From NCBI RefSeq assembly GCF_002150765.1, contig NZ_MUYM01000136.1, positions 1 to 64,000 on the forward strand: DNA of 64,000 nucleotides, read 5' to 3'. The notes beneath the pieces were generated by a model. That model saw nothing but the letters and a program-made list of their open reading frames with translations. It ran no database searches and was not told the origin of the DNA. The DNA comes from Lentzea kentuckyensis (GTDB taxonomy: Bacteria > Actinomycetota > Actinomycetes > Mycobacteriales > Pseudonocardiaceae). The translations under genes were made by a program, and so were the position numbers. Below, one piece after another: positions 24,097 to 33,125 of this stretch. Positions within the stretch are counted from its first letter, which is position 1; the number at the start of each line of letters is the position of its first letter.

Positions 24097-24915
24097 GTGG
24101 TCGGGATCGCGATTCTGTGCGCGGCGCTCGCCGCCGCGTGCAGCGCACTCGGCGCGATGTGGCAACACGCCGGCATCCGGGAACTGCCCGATCTGAAGCT
24201 GACCTCGGCCCACCGCCTGCTGTCGTCCCGCCGCTGGGTCTACGGCTTCCTGATCCTCGTCGCCTGCGCGATCCTGCAGATCATCGCCCTGGCGCTGGCC
24301 CCGGTCTCGGTGGTCGCACCCTTGAACGCACTCGCCATCCCGATCATCGCCGTGGCCAAGGCGCGCCGCGTGACCAGCCTCCTGGCGATCGCGGTACTGG
24401 TCGCCACCGCCGGAATCGTCGTCTTCGTGTCCATCACCGCGGGCGAGGCCGTACCGACCGACGTCTCACCGAAAGTGGCTCTCCAAGCGGGCCAACTGGT
24501 CGTCGCGGGCGTCCTGGTCTGCACGGTGGCGGCGACGTTCACCACCGGCGCGGTCCGCTCACTGGCATTGGCGGTGGGCGCCGGCATCCTCTACGGCCTG
24601 GTGGCCGTCCTCGTCCGAGACGTCACCACAGCCCTGCCCGTGATCGAGTGGGTGTCCCTGATCGGCCTGGTCACCGCGTTCCTCACCGGCGCCTGGTTCA
24701 TCCAGCTCGGCTACGCCGCGGGCCCACCCGACCTGGTCGTGGCGGGCCAGACCGTCGTCAACCCGATCGTCGCCGCCTGGATCGGCATCAAACTCCTCGG
24801 CGAGGGCACCGGCATGAGCGGCCTGAACCAGGCCGGCCTGATCATCAGCGCGATCGCCGCGGTCTCCGGCACCGTCGTGCTCGCCTACTACCACCGTCTG
24901 AGGGTGGGGGCATGA
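24097..24915 (+). CDS. DMT superfamily transporter
   Basis: 272 residues with eight to nine predicted membrane helices (starting VGIAILCAALAAACSALGA) and the internal repeat of two EamA-like halves. LALAPVSVVAPLNALAIP in half one and PDLVVAGQTVVNPIVAAW in half two are the family's repeated APxxVxPLxxL-type motifs. It resembles the DMT/NIPA-like permeases of actinobacteria. Substrate unknown. The GTG at 24097 lacks a close ribosome site. It overlaps the next gene by 4 bp (ATGA), so the two are co-translated, and it shares the YtrA-operator region with the divergent operon. Confidence 0.82.
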   Translation: MVGIAILCAALAAACSALGAMWQHAGIRELPDLKLTSAHRLLSSRRWVYGFLILVACAILQIIALALAPVSVVAPLNALAIPIIAVAKARRVTSLLAIAVLVATAGIVVFVSITAGEAVPTDVSPKVALQAGQLVVAGVLVCTVAATFTTGAVRSLALAVGAGILYGLVAVLVRDVTTALPVIEWVSLIGLVTAFLTGAWFIQLGYAAGPPDLVVAGQTVVNPIVAAWIGIKLLGEGTGMSGLNQAGLIISAIAAVSGTVVLAYYHRLRVGA

Positions 24916-25592
24916 CCTTCGTAGTCACCGGCGGCACCGGCGCCCTCGGCAAACACGTGGTAGCCGCACTCCCCGGTGCCAAGCCGGTTTCCCGCTCGAC
25001 CGGCACAGACCTGTTGCGCGGCACCGGCTTGAGCGCGCTGCGCGCGGACGTGATCGTGCACTGCGCAACGTCGTTCCGGCACGAGGTCGCCATGACCCGC
25101 GCGGTGCTGGCCGCCCGACCCGCGTACCTGGTCTACATCTCGATCGTCGGCTGCGACAAGGTCCCGCTCCCGTACTACAAGCAGAAGCACGCCGCCGAAC
25201 GGTTGATCGCGGATTCCGGTGTGCCGTACACGATCCTGCGCGCCACCCAGTTCCACTCGTTGCTGCGCAGGATGTTCGACAACCTCTCGAAGCTGCCGCT
25301 GATGCCCGTCCCCGGCTTCGCGTTCCAGCCGATCGACGAAGCCGAGGTGGCCCTGGAACTGGCGACCCTGGCCCAGTCGGCACCTTCTGGCACCGCCCCG
25401 GAACTGGGCGGCCCAGAAATCCAGGAAGCCACCACCTTCGCCCGGACCTACCTGACCGCAACGGGAAAGGCCCGCAAACTCCTCACCCTGAAGGTCCCGG
25501 GAGCCACCTACCGCGCCTACCGCGCGGGCGGGAACCTGACCCCCACCCGCGCAGTAGGCCACCGAACCTTCGCGGACTACCTCAACGGATAG
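24912..25592 (+). CDS. NAD(P)-binding SDR-like protein (NmrA/atypical SDR)
   Basis: 226 residues. The Rossmann motif VVTGGTGALGKHVV (TGxxGxxG) begins at residue 4. VYISIVGCDKVPLPYYKQKHAAERLIADSGVPYTILRATQFH is the atypical-SDR block, with the YYKQK region at the active site and the RATQFH signature of NmrA and NAD(P)H-binding proteins. Probably binds NAD(P)H and acts as reductase or redox sensor. Overlaps the DMT gene by 4 bp and is convergent with the MbtH gene, sharing 11 bp at the 3' end. Confidence 0.85.
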   Translation: MTFVVTGGTGALGKHVVAALPGAKPVSRSTGTDLLRGTGLSALRADVIVHCATSFRHEVAMTRAVLAARPAYLVYISIVGCDKVPLPYYKQKHAAERLIADSGVPYTILRATQFHSLLRRMFDNLSKLPLMPVPGFAFQPIDEAEVALELATLAQSAPSGTAPELGGPEIQEATTFARTYLTATGKARKLLTLKVPGATYRAYRAGGNLTPTRAVGHRTFADYLNG

Positions 25593-25776
25593 ACGCCGGA
25601 CGCAGGTCCGTCCAGTTCTCCTCCACGTAAGCCAGGCAGGCCTCGCGGCTCTCCTCGCCGAACACCTTGCTCCACCCGGCGGGCACCTCCGCGAAGGTCG
25701 GCCACAGCGAGTGCTGCTGTTCCCCGTTGACCAGCACGAAGAAGCGGCCCTGCGGGTCCTCGAACGGGTTGGTCAT
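25582..25776 (-). CDS. MbtH-like protein
   Basis: 64 residues, the standard length. The family pattern is complete: NPFEDPQGRFFVLVNGEQQHSLWP, PAGWSKVFGEESREACLAYVEENWTDLRP, with the three conserved Trp residues. MbtH proteins bind and activate NRPS adenylation domains. No NRPS gene is in the window, so this one serves an assembly line elsewhere or just beyond. It lies 13 bp downstream of the N-hydroxylase gene on the same strand, which points to siderophore synthesis. Confidence 0.95.
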   Translation of the reverse strand: MTNPFEDPQGRFFVLVNGEQQHSLWPTFAEVPAGWSKVFGEESREACLAYVEENWTDLRPASIR

Positions 25777-25789
25777 GACAATCCCTTCC

Positions 25790-27049
25790 TCACCACTGCT
25801 TGACTGCCTGAAGCGCCGGCACCGGCTCGGCCCCCACCACCGGCCGCCGCAGGATCGACTCGAGAATCTCCCCCACCCGCACCGCCGTGTTCGACAACAG
25901 CGACGACGTGATGCCGTGCGTGTGCTCGGTGCCGCCCTGCAGGTAGATCCCGCCCGGGACGTCCTTGCTCGTGACCACGCGGTAGTCCCGCGTGACCTTC
26001 AACCGCCCGCGCTCGTCCCGCTCACACGCGTCCGCCACCTCACCGAGCAACCCCACCGGATTCGCCGGCCGATACCCGGTCGCGTACACGATCACATCGG
26101 CATCCACCGGCAGCTGCCCACCATCGGCCAGCGACTCGATCACGCACTTGCCGTCCGGGTTCACCTCCGTGAGCCGCGAGGTGTTGTGCAGCGACAAGCG
26201 CTGCCGCCCCACCACCTTCTCCCGGTAGACCCGCCGGTACAGCTCCTCGATCAGGTCCTGGTCCACCACCCCGTAGTTCGTGTTGGCGTGGTAACCCATC
26301 AGCTTCCGCTTGACGTCCTCCGGTGCGGCGTAAAAATCATCCACCGCCGCGGGATCGAAGATCCGGTTCGCGAACGGGCTGTCGTCAGCCGGGCTGTACC
26401 CGTACCGCGCGAAGACCCCGTGCACCTCGGCCTCGGGGAACCGGTCGTGGAAGAACGCCACCGCCTCCGCCGCGCTCTGCCCTGCCCCCACCACCACGAC
26501 GTGCCGCGGGTCCCGCAACCCCTCGACCCTCGTCAGCAGGTCCTTGTTGTGCCAGATCCGCTCGCCCGCCTCGATCCCCTCCGGCAGGTTCGCCTCCAGC
26601 CCGGTGGCCAGCACCAGGTTGCGAGCCCGGACCGACTCCTCCCCCGCCACGATCTCGAACCCGTCACCATCAGCCCTGACCTGACTGACCGGCACCCCGT
26701 ACGACACGTGGTGGGCAACCCGCTCGGCAGCCCACTCGAAGTAGTCGTGGAACTCCTTGCGCAGCGGGAACAGGTTCTTGTGGTTGACGAAGTCGATCAA
26801 CCGCCCGCGGTCCCGCAAATAGCACAGGAAGCTGAACGTGCTGGTCGGGTTGCGCAGCGTGACAAGATCCTTGAGGAACGACACCTGCATGGTCGCGTCC
26901 TCGAGCAACATCCCCCGATGCCACCCGAACCGCGCCTGCCTCTCGAAGAACCGCGCCCGGACGGGCAGCGCGTGCTCCTCCACCGCGATCGCGAGAGCGA
27001 GGTTGGACGGCCCGAAGCCGATTCCGGCCAGGTCTAACACCGGTTCCAT
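25790..27049 (-). CDS. L-ornithine/L-lysine N-hydroxylase (siderophore biosynthesis)
   Basis: 419 residues, the usual size. FAD motif DLAGIGFGPSNLALAI near the N-terminus, ATMQVSFLKDLVTLRNPTSTFSFLCYL (signature of the family), NADPH motif VVVGAGQSAAEAV, substrate loop NDSPFANRIFDPAAVD-like segment (SPFANRIFDPAAVDDFY), ATGYRP and the C-terminal THGITSSLLSNTAVR. It hydroxylates the side-chain amine of ornithine or lysine to make hydroxamate siderophore precursors. With MbtH it forms a two-gene unit. An iron-box-like dyad lies 50 bp upstream. Ornithine versus lysine cannot be decided from sequence alone here. Confidence 0.92.
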   Translation of the reverse strand: MEPVLDLAGIGFGPSNLALAIAVEEHALPVRARFFERQARFGWHRGMLLEDATMQVSFLKDLVTLRNPTSTFSFLCYLRDRGRLIDFVNHKNLFPLRKEFHDYFEWAAERVAHHVSYGVPVSQVRADGDGFEIVAGEESVRARNLVLATGLEANLPEGIEAGERIWHNKDLLTRVEGLRDPRHVVVVGAGQSAAEAVAFFHDRFPEAEVHGVFARYGYSPADDSPFANRIFDPAAVDDFYAAPEDVKRKLMGYHANTNYGVVDQDLIEELYRRVYREKVVGRQRLSLHNTSRLTEVNPDGKCVIESLADGGQLPVDADVIVYATGYRPANPVGLLGEVADACERDERGRLKVTRDYRVVTSKDVPGGIYLQGGTEHTHGITSSLLSNTAVRVGEILESILRRPVVGAEPVPALQAVKQW

Positions 27050-27096
27050 CGCGATCCTCTCCAGGCACTCCCAGGCAGCGTAAAGTAACCCTAACT

Positions 27097-27118
27097 TAAC
27101 TAAGGCATACCTTAGCTA
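27097..27118. promoter_or_regulatory. Iron-box-like dyad (IdeR/DmdR type)
   Basis: Core CTAAGG-cata-CCTTAG (27100-27115) inside TTAACTAAGG and CCTTAGCTA. The IdeR/DmdR consensus is TTAGGTTAGSCTAACCTAA, so the spacing and TAAGG/CCTTA arms are similar but not exact. It is about 50 bp upstream of the N-hydroxylase start on the minus strand, where iron repression would be expected. CCCTAACTTAA beside it may be a further half-site. Confidence 0.6.
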
Positions 27119-27135
27119 GTGCTTTCGGACGTGAT

Positions 27136-27768
27136 CTACACCGCTGGAGCGCCGTTCGACTCGTCGTCGAGCACGACCACACGAGCGTCCTGGGCGAGCA
27201 ACGCGCTCGCGGTCAGCCCGAACATGTCGTGGAAGGTGTCGCTGAAGTGGCTGGGCGAGGCGAACCCCGCCGCGGCGGACGCGGTGGTCAGGTCCGCGCC
27301 TTCGCCCACCGCCGCCGCGACCCGCAGCATCCGCGCCCACAGCCGGTAGCGGCGGAACGTCGTGCCCGCGTTGGCCGAGAAGAGGTGCAGGAACCGCGAC
27401 GTCGACAGGTTGATCTCGGCCGCGACCTGCGGCGCACTGAGGCCGGGGTCGGCCAGCAGAGTGGTGAGCGCGAAGCGGATCCGGTCGTCCGTGAGGCCGG
27501 GGTCCAGGTAGCGGAACAGCATGCGGCCGCCCTCCGAGACGACCTGGTGCCGGGTCCGCGCCGGGACGAGGGCGCTGCGGACCCGTCGTTCACCGGTGGC
27601 CGTGCGCAGCGTGAACGGGCCGTCGACACCCAGCACGAAGCAGTGCACGGCGCCGGAATGCGGGTCCAGCTGGAGCGAAGGCCCCAGGTAGGCGGCCTGG
27701 CCCGGCCAGAGCCAGATCGTCGCCCGTGCCCGCGCGCAGCACGTTTCCGGAAGCGGTGCCTGGTCCAC
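27136..27768 (-). CDS. AraC family transcriptional regulator
   Basis: About 210 residues. The N-terminal half (1-105) is a cupin-like ligand domain. The C-terminal AraC HTH pair is clear: LSAPQVAAEINLSTSRFLHLFSANAGTTFRRYRLWARM and DLTTASAAAGFASPSHFSDTFHDMFGLT (residues about 115-195), with the conserved GF.S.SHFS.TF..MFG box. The start is uncertain: GTG 27768 avoids overlap with the divergent gene at 27776, while ATG 27804 is possible. It lies upstream of the iron-dyad region but no operator for it is identified. Confidence 0.82.
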   Translation of the reverse strand: MDQAPLPETCCARARATIWLWPGQAAYLGPSLQLDPHSGAVHCFVLGVDGPFTLRTATGERRVRSALVPARTRHQVVSEGGRMLFRYLDPGLTDDRIRFALTTLLADPGLSAPQVAAEINLSTSRFLHLFSANAGTTFRRYRLWARMLRVAAAVGEGADLTTASAAAGFASPSHFSDTFHDMFGLTASALLAQDARVVVLDDESNGAPAV

Positions 27769-27775
27769 CCCGCCG

Positions 27776-28156
27776 ATGATGTCACGCGTGCAAACCACGA
27801 TCATCGTCCTCGCCGGGGTGTTCTTCCTCGGCATGGGCGGGTACGCGCTCGCCGCCCCCGCCGCGCTCGCCAGGCCGTTCCGCATCGTCGTGGACGCGCC
27901 GGAGAGCCGGTCGGAGATCCGTGCGGTCTACGGCGGCTTCGGCATCGCGATCGCCGCCGTGCTGACCGCGGCCGCGTTCGACGTCGGCGGCATTCGCACG
28001 GGCGCGGTCGTCACGGTCGCGGCGGCGCTGGCCGGCATGGCTCTCGGGCGGCTGCTGTCGCGGCTCGGTGACTCGGGCACCGCGTTCTACCCGGTCTGGT
28101 TCTACTTCTGGGTCGAGGCCGTCACGGCCGCGCTGTTGTTCCTCGCGACCCGGTGA
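27776..28156 (+). CDS. DUF4345-like membrane protein
   Basis: 126 residues with four predicted membrane helices (starting TTIIVLAGVFFLGMGGYAL). The pattern SEIRAVYGGFGIAIAAVL, then MALGRLLSRLGDSGTA and FYFWVEAVTAALLFLA fits DUF4345. Function unknown. Divergent from the AraC gene with 7 bp between the chosen starts, so the pair probably shares a promoter region and the regulator may control it. The 3' end overlaps the GH1 gene by 35 bp tail to tail. Confidence 0.75.
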   Translation: MMSRVQTTIIVLAGVFFLGMGGYALAAPAALARPFRIVVDAPESRSEIRAVYGGFGIAIAAVLTAAAFDVGGIRTGAVVTVAAALAGMALGRLLSRLGDSGTAFYPVWFYFWVEAVTAALLFLATR

Positions 28157-29471
28157 TCAGGTCCCGGTACCACCGCCCGCTCTGCTTGACCGTCCGCACC
28201 TGGGTCTCGTAGTCGACCCGCACGATCCCGAACCGCTTGGCGTACCCGTACCCCCACTCGAAGTTGTCCATCAGGGACCAGGCGAGATACCCGCGCACAT
28301 CCGCCCCGTCCCGGACCGCGGCGGCCACCGCCGAGATGTGCGCCGCCAGGTACTCGACCCGGTCGGCATCAGCGACGTACCCGTCCGACACGTCCAGGTC
28401 GTCGAACGCCGCCCCGTTCTCGGTGATCACCATCGGCACCCCGTAGTCCTGCTGCAACCGCACCAGCAACGAGGTGAGCCCCTCAGGCACGATCTCCCAC
28501 CCCATGGCGGTGACCGGCGCTCCCTGCGACACGACCTCGGGCACGGCCGGGTCGTCAGCCGCCTTCAGAACATGCGACGTGTAGTAGTTCACCCCCAGCA
28601 CGTCCAACGGCGCGGAGATGATCTCCAAATCACCGGGCTGAACCGGAATCGACGCCCCACGAGCAGCGATGTCGGCGAGAACGTCCTCCGGATATCGCCC
28701 GTGCACCAACGGATCCAGGTAGATCCGCGTGCCCAGCCCGTCAGCCCGCCGAGCCGCGTCCACATCACGAGGATCATCGGAAGCAGGTGTGTGGACCCCC
28801 ATGTTCAAGGTGATCCCCGACGATCCCGCCCCACGCGACCGCAGTTCCCGAACAGCGAGCCCGTGCCCCAGCAACAGGTGGTGCACGGCCCGCATCGCCT
28901 CGTCGAAGTCCCGGCGACCAGGAGCATGCCGCCCGGTGTCGTACCCGAGCATCGCCGAGCACCACGGCTCGTTCAGCGTCGTCCAGGTGGGCACCCGGTC
29001 ACCCAGCGCGTCGTGCACCAGCCCCGCGTACTCGGCGAACCGGTGGGCGGTGTCGCGGTGCGGCCACCCGCCCGCGTCCTCCAGCTCCTGCGGCAGGTCC
29101 CAGTGGTAGAGCGTCAACCACGGATCAACCCCCTGCTCCAGCAGCTCGTCGACGAGCCGGGAGTAGAAGTCGATCCCCTTGGGGTTCACCGGCCCGCGCC
29201 CACCCGGCTGCACCCGCGGCCACGACACGGAGAAGCGGTACTTGTCCACGCCCAGGCTCGCGATCAACGCGACGTCCGCGGGCATGCGGTGGTAGTGATC
29301 GCAGGCCACGTCGCCGTTCTCACCGTTCGCGACGGCACCAGGACGGCGGGCGAACGTGTCCCAGATGGACGGAGTCCTGCCGTCCTCGTCGTGCGCGCCC
29401 TCGATCTGGTACGCCGAAGTGGCGACACCCCAGAAGAAGTCGGCCGGCAGCCCGGCGGTCACCTCAGACAC
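28122..29471 (-). CDS. GH1 beta-glucosidase, cytoplasmic
   Basis: 449 residues, no signal peptide. Both catalytic motifs are intact: TLNEPW (acid/base E168) and ITENGA (nucleophile E351). The N-terminal FFWGVATSAYQIEGA and the C-terminal YLAWSLMDNFEWGYGYAKRFGIV are GH1 signatures. It should hydrolyse imported cello-oligosaccharides or other beta-glucosides to glucose. It is the last gene of the sugar ABC operon; GTG 29471 has GGAGG six bases upstream and overlaps the ATPase stop by 8 bp. Control is expected from the LacI repressor and its operator at the head of the operon. Confidence 0.93.
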   Translation of the reverse strand: MSEVTAGLPADFFWGVATSAYQIEGAHDEDGRTPSIWDTFARRPGAVANGENGDVACDHYHRMPADVALIASLGVDKYRFSVSWPRVQPGGRGPVNPKGIDFYSRLVDELLEQGVDPWLTLYHWDLPQELEDAGGWPHRDTAHRFAEYAGLVHDALGDRVPTWTTLNEPWCSAMLGYDTGRHAPGRRDFDEAMRAVHHLLLGHGLAVRELRSRGAGSSGITLNMGVHTPASDDPRDVDAARRADGLGTRIYLDPLVHGRYPEDVLADIAARGASIPVQPGDLEIISAPLDVLGVNYYTSHVLKAADDPAVPEVVSQGAPVTAMGWEIVPEGLTSLLVRLQQDYGVPMVITENGAAFDDLDVSDGYVADADRVEYLAAHISAVAAAVRDGADVRGYLAWSLMDNFEWGYGYAKRFGIVRVDYETQVRTVKQSGRWYRDLITGSRGTTARP

Positions 29472-30416
29472 GCACACCCTCCAACCAGCACGCCACGAGA
29501 CGACGCTCCTCGATCGGCTCCAGCGACGGCATCCGCTCCCCGCAGACGTCCATCGCCGACGGACAGCGCGGGTGGAACGGGCACCCGGACGGCATGGACC
29601 GCAGGTCAGGAGGCGAGCCGGGGATGCCGCGCAGCTCCCGGCGAGGCCCGCGCAACGCCGGGAACGACGACAACAGGCCCTGGCTGTACGGGTGCTTGGC
29701 CGCGCGGTAGATCTCGGCGGCCGGAGCCTCCTCCACCACCCGCCCGCCGTACATGATCGCGATCCGGTCGGAGAACTCGACCAGCAACGAGATGTCGTGC
29801 GTGATGAAGATGACGGAGAACCCGAGAGTCTCGCGCAGCCTCATCATCTGCCCGAGGATCTGCCGCTGCACCACCACATCCAGCGCGGTGGTCGGCTCGT
29901 CCATGATCACGATCTCGGGTTCCAGCGCCAGCGCCATCGCGATCATCACCCGCTGCCGCATGCCACCGGACAGCTGGTGCGGGTACGCCGACAACCGGTC
30001 GACCGGAATCCCCACCAGCGACAACAGCTCGCGGCCGCGCGCCGTCCGCTCGGCACGGGTCATCGAAGGCCGGTGCGTGCGCAGCACGTCGTCGATCTGC
30101 GTGCCGACCGAGATCACCGGGTTCAGGGCGTTCATCGCGCCCTGGAACACGATCGCGATCTCGTTCCACCGCAACACCCGCAGCTGCTTCTCCGAAAGAC
30201 CCAGCAGATCCTGCCCCTTGAACAGCACCTCCCCGGACGGCACCCGTCCTGGCGTCTGCAGCAACCGAGTCGCCGCATAGGCCAAAGTGGACTTCCCGCT
30301 GCCGCTCTCCCCGGCCAGCCCGAGTACTTCCCCGGCACCAAGGGACAGCGAAACGTTGTGCACGGCTCGCAACGAACCGTAGTCCACCGAGAGATCGCGG
30401 ATCTCCAGCACCGGGC

Positions 30417-30420
<4 letters not shown>
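29464..30420 (-). CDS. Oligosaccharide/peptide ABC transporter ATPase (DppD type)
   Basis: 318 residues. Walker A GESGSGKST, Q-loop IVFQGAMNALNPV, signature LSGGMRQR, Walker B IVIMDEPTTALD, H-loop FITHD. The C-terminal oligopeptide-type extension (about 240-318) has CPFHPRCPSAMDVC, a Cys-cluster typical of the Dpp/Opp ATPases (iron-sulfur or disulfide). The ATG overlaps the permease stop as ATGA and the GH1 gene overlaps its 3' end. Works with the second ATPase encoded at 32220-33125. Confidence 0.93.
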
Positions 30421-31235
<815 letters not shown>

Positions 31236-31242
31236 CGCGGCT

Positions 31243-32223
31243 TCACCCCTCCCGCCGGGTGCGCGGGTCGAGCAGCAGGTAGCCGACGTCCGCGAGCAGG
31301 TTCGCCACCAGCACCGCCAGTGTGATCACCAGGAACACGCCCTGCATCAACGGGTAGTCCTTCGCGCCGATGCCCTGGAACAGCACGTAGCCCAGGCCGG
31401 GATAGGAGAACACCATCTCCACCAGCAGCGCGCCGCCGACGATGAAGCCCAGCGACAGCGCGAAACCGGAGATCGACGGCAGCACGGCGTTGCGCGCGGC
31501 GTAGGCGAACATGATCCGCCGCTGCGACAGGCCCTTGGCCCGTGCGACCAGCACGTAGTCCTCGGCCGCGACGGTCACCATCATGTTGCGCATGCCCAGG
31601 ATCCAGCCGGCCACCGAGCTCACCACGATCGTGATGCCGGGCAGCACGGCGTGCTCCAGGACGCTGCCGACGAACTCACCGGACCACTCCGGCACCAGCC
31701 CGGCCGCGTACCCGCCGGACGCCGGGAACAGCGGCCACGTCACGGAGAACACCGAGATCGCGATCAGCCCGAGCCAGAAGTACGGGATCGACGACAGGAA
31801 CGTGGTCACCGGGATCAGCGAGTCCAGCCACGAACCGCGCTTCCACCCCGCGTAGACGCCCATCAGGGTGCCCAGCAGGAACGCGATGACCGTGGTGACG
31901 CCGACCAGTCCGAGGGTCCACGGCAACGACTGCGACAGCACGTCGGCGACCGGGGTCGGGAAGAACGTGAACGACAGCCCGAGGTCACCGCGCAGCAGCG
32001 AACCCCAGTAGTCGACGTACTGTTCCCAGATCGACTTCTTGTCGTCCAGCCCGAACAGGATGTACAGCGAGGCCATCGCATCGCTGTTCAGCCGGCCGCC
32101 GAGCTTGGTGATCATCGCCTGCACCGGGTCGCCCGGCAGCAGGCGCGGCAGCAGGAAGTTCGCCGTGATCGCCGCCCACAACGTGACCAGGTAGAACAGT
32201 GCTCGGCGCACCAGGAACGTCAT
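31243..32223 (-). CDS. ABC transporter permease (DppB type)
   Basis: 326 residues with six membrane helices. The N-terminal helix (VRRALFYLVTLWAAITANFLLPRLLPGDPV) and the RLLPGDP motif are typical of OppB/DppB proteins. The EAA loop appears as VLVARAKGLSQRRIMFAYAARNAVLPSI. It ends LADVGYLLLDPRTRREG, a standard tail. The ATG overlaps the upstream ATPase stop as ATGA, and 7 bp separate it from the next permease. Confidence 0.92.
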   Translation of the reverse strand: MTFLVRRALFYLVTLWAAITANFLLPRLLPGDPVQAMITKLGGRLNSDAMASLYILFGLDDKKSIWEQYVDYWGSLLRGDLGLSFTFFPTPVADVLSQSLPWTLGLVGVTTVIAFLLGTLMGVYAGWKRGSWLDSLIPVTTFLSSIPYFWLGLIAISVFSVTWPLFPASGGYAAGLVPEWSGEFVGSVLEHAVLPGITIVVSSVAGWILGMRNMMVTVAAEDYVLVARAKGLSQRRIMFAYAARNAVLPSISGFALSLGFIVGGALLVEMVFSYPGLGYVLFQGIGAKDYPLMQGVFLVITLAVLVANLLADVGYLLLDPRTRREG

Positions 32224-33125
32224 GCCGCCGCCTCCACGTACAACCAGCACGCCGCCCAGTGCCCGGAGGAGTCGACCTCGGTGCGCGGGGGCGCCTCGGT
32301 CCAGCACCGCTGCTGCACCTTCGGGCAGCGCGGCGCGAACTGGCAGCCGGTGGACACCGCCGCGACCTCCTCCAGCGGGGCGTCCAGCGCGACCACCGAC
32401 CGTTCCGGATCGGGTGCGGACTCGATCAGCAGCTGCGTGTACGGGTGCGCCGGCCGCTGCGTCACGGACTCGCTGTCGCCGCCCTCGACGATCTGCCCGC
32501 CGTACATCACGAACGTCTCGTCCGCGAAGTAGCGCGCCGACGCGATGTCGTGCGTGATGTAGAGGACCGCGAGCTTGAGCCGTTCCTTCAGGTCCAGCAA
32601 CAGGTTCAGCACGCCGAGCCGGATGGAGACGTCCAACATGGACACCGGCTCGTCGGCCAGCAGCACCTCGGGGTGTGCCGCCAGCGCTCGCGCGATCGCC
32701 ACGCGCTGCCGCTGCCCGCCCGACAGCTCGTACGGGAACCGCGAGGCGAAGTCGGCGGGCAGGTTCACCCGTTCCAACAGCTCCTCCACCGTCTCCTGCC
32801 GTTGATGGATCTTCAGCGGCCGGGTCAGGTGGTAGCGGATCGTGTGGATCGGGTTGAGCGATGCGAAGGGGTCCTGGAACACCATCTGGACCTTGCGCCG
32901 GTACTCCCGGACCCTGCGCACCTTCTCGCCGTCCAGCAGGATCTCGCCGGAGGTGGGTGTCACCAGCCGCGCCAGCAGCTTCGCCACCGTCGACTTGCCC
33001 GAACCGGATTCACCGACGAGGGCGGTCACGCGCCCGCGGCGCAGGACGATGGAGACGTCCTGCACCGCGCGCACGCGCTTGTAGGTCTTGACCAGACCCT
33101 TTGCTTCCAGCGCAACCTCGTTCAT
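32220..33125 (-). CDS. ABC transporter ATPase (DppF type)
   Basis: 301 residues. Walker A GESGSGKST, Q-loop MVFQDPFASLNPI, signature LSGGQRQR, Walker B VLLADEPVSMLD, H-loop YITHD. The C-terminal FAPRCPKVQQRCWTEAP Cys-cluster is the DppF-type extension. Encoded directly behind the substrate-binding protein, overlapping its stop by one base. Together with the DppD-type protein it powers uptake by the two permeases. Confidence 0.93.
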   Translation of the reverse strand: MNEVALEAKGLVKTYKRVRAVQDVSIVLRRGRVTALVGESGSGKSTVAKLLARLVTPTSGEILLDGEKVRRVREYRRKVQMVFQDPFASLNPIHTIRYHLTRPLKIHQRQETVEELLERVNLPADFASRFPYELSGGQRQRVAIARALAAHPEVLLADEPVSMLDVSIRLGVLNLLLDLKERLKLAVLYITHDIASARYFADETFVMYGGQIVEGGDSESVTQRPAHPYTQLLIESAPDPERSVVALDAPLEEVAAVSTGCQFAPRCPKVQQRCWTEAPPRTEVDSSGHWAACWLYVEAAA

